Assembly: GCA_963756025.1 (NCBI GenBank)
Contig: CAVWMF010000007.1
Location: 124,001 to 188,000 of the forward strand
Length of the DNA stretch: 64,000 nucleotides
Direction of reading: 5' to 3'
Source: Bog-473 sp963756025
GTDB taxonomy: Bacteria > Actinomycetota > Acidimicrobiia > Acidimicrobiales > RAAP-2
Shown here: one piece after another, positions 60,478-64,000 of the stretch
Layout: every line of letters starts with the position of its first letter
How positions within the stretch are numbered: position 1 is the first letter of the stretch
Program-made: the position numbers and the translations under genes
The notes under the pieces: model-generated
Database searches by the model: none
The model's input: only the letters and a program-made list of their open reading frames with translations
Told to the model about the DNA's origin: nothing

Positions 60478-62607
60478 TCAAGCATCTCGGACCGCAGCAT
60501 CTCGTCGTCTGCGAGCAGAGCAGGGGTCGGTTGCCGGCTGTTCTTGTAGGCGACGTATCCGAGGGCACCGGCCGCGAGGATGAGGGCGATCGACCAACCA
60601 GAGCCACCACAGGTCGCGGACCCCGATGACGAGCGCCACGACCGCGACGAGACCCACGGCCCCGGCGATCTTGAGCTTGCCGTAGATCTGCGGGGAGGAC
60701 ACGCTGAACTGGGCCATCATGGCCCGCACCTGCCGAGCCTGGAAGGTGAGCACGCCGTCTGGGAACTTCACGATGCTGATTGCGCCCAACCCGAAACCGA
60801 TGACAACAAAGTTATCGAAAACCTTTGGTAGGTAGACAAGCGACACACCGCTGAGCAAGGTCAGGGAGAGGCCGGCGTAGACGGCGGCACCATTCGAGCG
60901 GATGCCGTACGTGACCAAGATCACCAGCCAGACTTCCCCACCGAGCGTCGAATAGTTGCTGGTCAGGGCACTTCCGAGCGTGATGGCCAACAAGCCGCCA
61001 CCGATACCGGCTACGAACGCGGCCAGGCCGGCCATCATGATCTTCATGCGAACCACGCTGATGCCCAAGGACTTGGATCCGACGGGGCTGAAGCGGACAG
61101 CCGTCATGCCCATCCCCGTGGTCGACCGCCGCAAGTTCACGATGAAGATCGCGATCACCGCGAAGAAGATAATCATGAGATAGACGAGGGCTCGGTCACC
61201 GGAAGCGAATTGCGGCGGGGTGACCGGAGTACCGATGCCATCGTTGAAAAAGAGCGCCCGGTTGAACACGACGCTTTCGACCAACAGCCCGAAGGTCAGC
61301 GTCACCAGGGCTACGTAGAGGTCGCCCATCCGGATGGTGAGCCATCCGATGATGAGGCCGAACGGCACTGCGATCAGGCCGCCGATGAGCACTGAGAGGA
61401 GAATGGGAATGCCATGATCGGCGGTCAGCAGGCCGGTGGCCATTCCACCCGCCCCGGCGAAGGTCGCTTGGCAGAGCCAGATCATGCCGCCCTCCCCGGT
61501 GACCAGGCTGAACGATAGGAAGATGACGCCGTAGGCGACACCCTGGCCCAGAAGTCCCAGCCAGAAGCTATGGAGGAACAACGGCAACGCCAAGAGAGCG
61601 GCGAAGGCAAACGCCGATGGTTTCCAACTCATAGCGCCCAACCCGGCCTGTCCCGACGTCGCGCTGGACGCGTCGCTGCCGTGTGGTGTGATGGCTTTGT
61701 CCAGGACCCCACCGACGCCTTGGACCTCGTCGATCGACCCGGATCGGGCGATGAAGTACGTCAGTGAGATGGCGATGACCAAGAAGGGAACTGCCGCTAA
61801 CAGGTCAGCGGTATAGATACTCGCGGGAGGCAACCAATACTGGAACAGGGCGCTGACGATGCCCATCCCCAGACCAACTGCCGCGGCAATCGGCAGACTC
61901 CGCAGCCTGGCCGCGATCACTGCAGCAAAGGCAGCCACCATCACCAAGGCGATGTCGCCGGCATCGAGACCGATGATCGGCGCCACGAGCACGCCGGAAA
62001 GCCCCGCCAGCGTAGTGCTGACGGCCCAAACCGCCGCCGACATCCTTCCGGGATTGGTCCCCGACAGCGACGTCATCGCCGGGGAGTCCACGAGAGCGCG
62101 AATCTGCAGCCCGACGTCGGTATAGCGAAGGACAAGGAAACCAGCGAGGAGGATCGCAATCACGCAGCCGTAGACGATGACCTGATCGAGGGTGACAGGA
62201 ACGCCAATGACATGAAAGACGCGCACGGGCTGGGGTGCGAGGCCTGGTGCGCTGAGGATCTCCTGATTTCCGAAGATGACGGTGTCGATAGCCGGCAATG
62301 CCACCGAAATCCCGATGGTGGCCAGTACCTTGATGAGGGTCGACGACAGACGCATGAACCGGAACAGGCCGAAATAGAGGACCAGACCGAGGGCCGGTCC
62401 GAGCCCGAGAATCGACAGTAGTGCCGCGTACAAGATCGGCCACGAGTGCTCGCTGTTCAGGAAGTAATAGAAGCGCGCAACCGTGAACGCGATCGCTCCG
62501 AAGGCAAAGTTGAGTATACCCGCCGACTGATAGGTCACGACGAGCCCTGTGGCCGAGATCGCATAGATCCCGCCCAGCACCAGTCCCGCGACAACGAATT
62601 GAAGCAC
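60478..62607 (-). CDS. Fused LivH-LivM permease with a frameshifted C-terminus
   Basis: This 709-residue membrane protein is homologous to 1333-3327: a LivH half (GLVLGGIYAISATG, to about 290), a linker, then a LivM half (GEGGMIWLCQ, LRRSTTGMGMTAVR). After DLWWLW the current frame becomes Arg/Pro-rich. Skipping one base near 60595 (within CTGGTTGGTCG on the minus strand) instead gives a hydrophobic helix, WSIALILAAGALGYVAY, and a short tail ending EMLEPVDVG with TGA at 60459-60461, just before livG. The intended gene is therefore probably 60459-62607 with a one-base insertion. The GTG start follows GGGGGAGC. A copy of the 15-bp motif lies 141 bp upstream. Confidence 0.88.
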   Translation of the reverse strand: MLQFVVAGLVLGGIYAISATGLVVTYQSAGILNFAFGAIAFTVARFYYFLNSEHSWPILYAALLSILGLGPALGLVLYFGLFRFMRLSSTLIKVLATIGISVALPAIDTVIFGNQEILSAPGLAPQPVRVFHVIGVPVTLDQVIVYGCVIAILLAGFLVLRYTDVGLQIRALVDSPAMTSLSGTNPGRMSAAVWAVSTTLAGLSGVLVAPIIGLDAGDIALVMVAAFAAVIAARLRSLPIAAAVGLGMGIVSALFQYWLPPASIYTADLLAAVPFLVIAISLTYFIARSGSIDEVQGVGGVLDKAITPHGSDASSATSGQAGLGAMSWKPSAFAFAALLALPLFLHSFWLGLLGQGVAYGVIFLSFSLVTGEGGMIWLCQATFAGAGGMATGLLTADHGIPILLSVLIGGLIAVPFGLIIGWLTIRMGDLYVALVTLTFGLLVESVVFNRALFFNDGIGTPVTPPQFASGDRALVYLMIIFFAVIAIFIVNLRRSTTGMGMTAVRFSPVGSKSLGISVVRMKIMMAGLAAFVAGIGGGLLAITLGSALTSNYSTLGGEVWLVILVTYGIRSNGAAVYAGLSLTLLSGVSLVYLPKVFDNFVVIGFGLGAISIVKFPDGVLTFQARQVRAMMAQFSVSSPQIYGKLKIAGAVGLVAVVALVIGVRDLWWLWLVDRPHPRGRCPRIRRLQEQPATDPCSARRRRDAAVRDA

Positions 62608-63053
62608 GCTCCCCCAACCAGATCGAATGGTCAGAGTTTCGGATTAGCCCACACCCCGGAACTCCAAAGCCGCTATGAAGGTACGTCCATTACTGAGGCC
62701 CCCGCCTCTATCGCATGGCCGAGTGAGGGTAACGGTAATCGTTTGCTGTCTGCAAAGCAAGTTAGCTATAACTCTCGGCGTGGTGGACGGCAAGCGAGAA
62801 CATGGGCCGAACCCTTGAGGCCGTTCCGCAAACAGTCCGAAGACCCGGGCAGTGGGTTGGGTGGCACTGCGATGGCGGCACCAACGGGGCGGGGAAACAG
62901 GCCGCTGCGGCTTCCAGTCCGCCCTGCGAACGGTCGACGTACGGTGACAGAGGCGGCATGGATTGACAATCCTCGAGCTCCGTATGCGAACCTTCGTCTA
63001 TACAGCACGAGGCCAGTCGTGACCGAGCGCAACCGAAACCGAGGACTTGGAGC
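62608..63053. other. 446-bp divergent regulatory region between livHM and an acyl-CoA dehydrogenase gene
   Basis: No gene is evident. It contains the 15-bp motif with TATA box (62748-62774), a TTTGC-TGTCT-GCAAA dyad at 62742-62756, and a perfect GGATTG-A-CAATCC dyad (62960-62972) that embeds a TTGACA. The stretch 62830-62950 shows nothing recognisable. Confidence 0.5.
62748..62774 (-). promoter_or_regulatory. 15-bp motif plus TATA box upstream of the fused livHM gene
   Basis: GTCTGCAAAGCAAGT (62748-62762) then TAGCTATAACTC (62763-62774). On the minus strand this is GAGTTATAG, five more bases, then the motif, the same layout as at 59401-59427. It suggests that livHM/livG and binding-protein gene 3 share a regulator. 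Confidence 0.5.
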
Positions 63054-64000
63054 ATGGAACTAGAACTCACGGACGATCAAGAGCTCTTCACGCAAACGAC
63101 CGCCAAGTTCCTTGACGGCGAGGCGGACCCCACTGCGTTGCGAGCCCTTCGGCACGACCCCATAGGCTTCTCGCCGACCTACTGGCGACAGGGGGCGGAG
63201 CTGGGCTGGACATCGCTGCTCGTCTCCGAGGAGGACGGCGGAGGCAGCATCAGCGGCAGTGGAGCCAAGGATCTGGCCCTGGTATCGCATCAATTCGGTC
63301 GGTATGCGGCGCCAGGTCCGTTACTCCCCACCAATGTCGTTGCCGCCGCACTGTCGAAGCGGGGTTCATCCGAACAGAAGACCGACGTATTGCCAGGGCT
63401 TTTGAGCGGGGAGACCATTGGCGCATGGTGCTGGTCGGAGCCGCCCCCACACGACCGATTGGGGACAGTCTCGATGATCGCGTCAGTCGCAGACGACGGC
63501 TACGTCCTGAACGGTCGAAAGGGTCCGGTGGAGGCGGGAGCCCAGGCGGATCACCTCCTTGTGGTCGCTCACATCGATGGGTCTCCTGCGCAATTTTTGC
63601 TCCCCACCGGGACGCCCGGCGTCACCGTCGTTCCTGCGCAAGGCCTCGACCTGACACGGCGGTACGCCGAGATCCGCTTCGAGGACGCCCGGGTGCCCCG
63701 TGCCTCCCTCCTCGGCAGCACCGCGAGCGCTCCCGATGACATCGAGTGGCAGTTGCAGCTGGCCAACCTGATGCAGATGCATGAGATGGTCGGCGCCATG
63801 GAAAAGGCCTTCGAGATCACCCTCGAGTGGATGTTCAACCGGTACTCCTTCGGCCGACCGTTGGCTTCGTACCAGGAGCTGAAGCACCGCAGTGCCGACA
63901 TCAAGGCGTGGATCGAGGTGGGGCATGGGATCGCCGACGCTGCCACCCTCCACGTGGACGGCCGGGACGACCGTGCGGGCGAATTCACCAGCGCCGGCAA
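63054..64000 (+). CDS. Acyl-CoA dehydrogenase, 3' end cut by window edge
   Basis: The 315 residues present match the acyl-CoA dehydrogenase family. There is an N-terminal helical domain (LELTDDQELFTQTTAKFL), a middle beta-domain (SEPPPHD, GYVLNGRK, LLPTGTPGVTVVP, FEDARVPRASLLG), and the start of the C-terminal helical domain with RYSFGRPLASYQELKH. FAD-dependent alpha,beta-desaturation of an acyl-CoA is expected. The family's usual TEP motif in the middle domain reads SEP, and the catalytic base lies beyond the window. The ATG at 63054 follows GAGGACTTGGAGC. It begins a plus-strand block divergent from the transporter. Confidence 0.92.
   Translation, partial: MELELTDDQELFTQTTAKFLDGEADPTALRALRHDPIGFSPTYWRQGAELGWTSLLVSEEDGGGSISGSGAKDLALVSHQFGRYAAPGPLLPTNVVAAALSKRGSSEQKTDVLPGLLSGETIGAWCWSEPPPHDRLGTVSMIASVADDGYVLNGRKGPVEAGAQADHLLVVAHIDGSPAQFLLPTGTPGVTVVPAQGLDLTRRYAEIRFEDARVPRASLLGSTASAPDDIEWQLQLANLMQMHEMVGAMEKAFEITLEWMFNRYSFGRPLASYQELKHRSADIKAWIEVGHGIADAATLHVDGRDDRAGEFTSAG

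Noticed and set aside
62960..62972. TTGACA inside GGATTGACAATCC as the acyl-CoA dehydrogenase promoter
   Set aside because: No acceptable -10 box at 15-19 bp. The nearest TATACA is about 29 bp away. The dyad itself is recorded in the intergenic entry.

Overview
The window is GC-rich, densely coding bacterial DNA. Several features point to an Actinomycetota-type organism, possibly an uncultured Acidimicrobiia-like or mycobacteria-related lineage. They are carveol-dehydrogenase-type SDRs of the mycofactocin-coupled kind, an LldD2-like FMN enzyme, P450s with a P450-type ferredoxin, thiolase/DUF35 pairs, didomain class III CoA-transferases and GTG/TTG starts. The taxonomic call is inference. I see no rRNA, tRNA, CRISPR array or insertion sequence.

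Layout. (1) 1-12.0 kb, all minus strand: branched-chain-type ABC transporter as fused LivHM and fused LivGF, a LimB-like flavin monooxygenase, two LimC-like SDRs, an aldehyde dehydrogenase, and a P450 / alpha-hydroxy-acid oxidase / P450 block. (2) 12.1-16.7 kb, plus: phosphoesterase, TetR, SDR, and a didomain CoA-transferase with two frameshifts. (3) 16.7-23.1 kb, minus: CoA-transferase, thiolase, DUF35, amidohydrolase, metallo-beta-lactamase-fold hydrolase. (4) 23.3-31.1 kb: orphan LivF, TetR, epoxide hydrolase, didomain CoA-transferase, flavin oxidoreductase, IclR. (5) 31.1-41.2 kb, minus: IclR, didomain CoA-transferase, flavin oxidoreductase, amidohydrolase, ferredoxin, P450, CoA-transferase, DUF35, thiolase. 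(6) 41.2-50.5 kb: kinase-like protein, limonene-epoxide-hydrolase-like protein, a tandemly duplicated two-gene hydrolase cassette and a carboxylesterase. (7) 50.5-62.6 kb, minus: PRISE-type reductase, acyl-CoA ligase, thiolase, DUF35, three paralogous substrate-binding proteins, LivG and a second fused LivHM. (8) From 63.05 kb, plus: an acyl-CoA dehydrogenase cut by the window edge.

Taken together this looks like a catabolic island for a cyclic hydrophobic compound. The families present resemble the limonene/carveol set of Rhodococcus (LimA-, LimB- and LimC-like) plus steroid-type CoA-thioester side-chain chemistry. Import would use Liv-type transporters. Oxidation would use P450s, flavin monooxygenases, SDRs and ALDH. 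Ring or epoxide hydrolysis would use the epoxide hydrolases and amidohydrolases. CoA activation would use the ligase and CoA-transferases, followed by acyl-CoA dehydrogenase and thiolase/DUF35 cleavage. The actual substrate cannot be read from the sequence.

The most interesting non-coding signal is a 15-bp pseudopalindrome, roughly GAYTGCAANGCAAGT. I found clear copies in seven intergenic regions and weaker ones in two more, which suggests one regulon spanning the island. Four single-base (+1) frameshifts in three genes need read-level checking, because they may be assembly errors.
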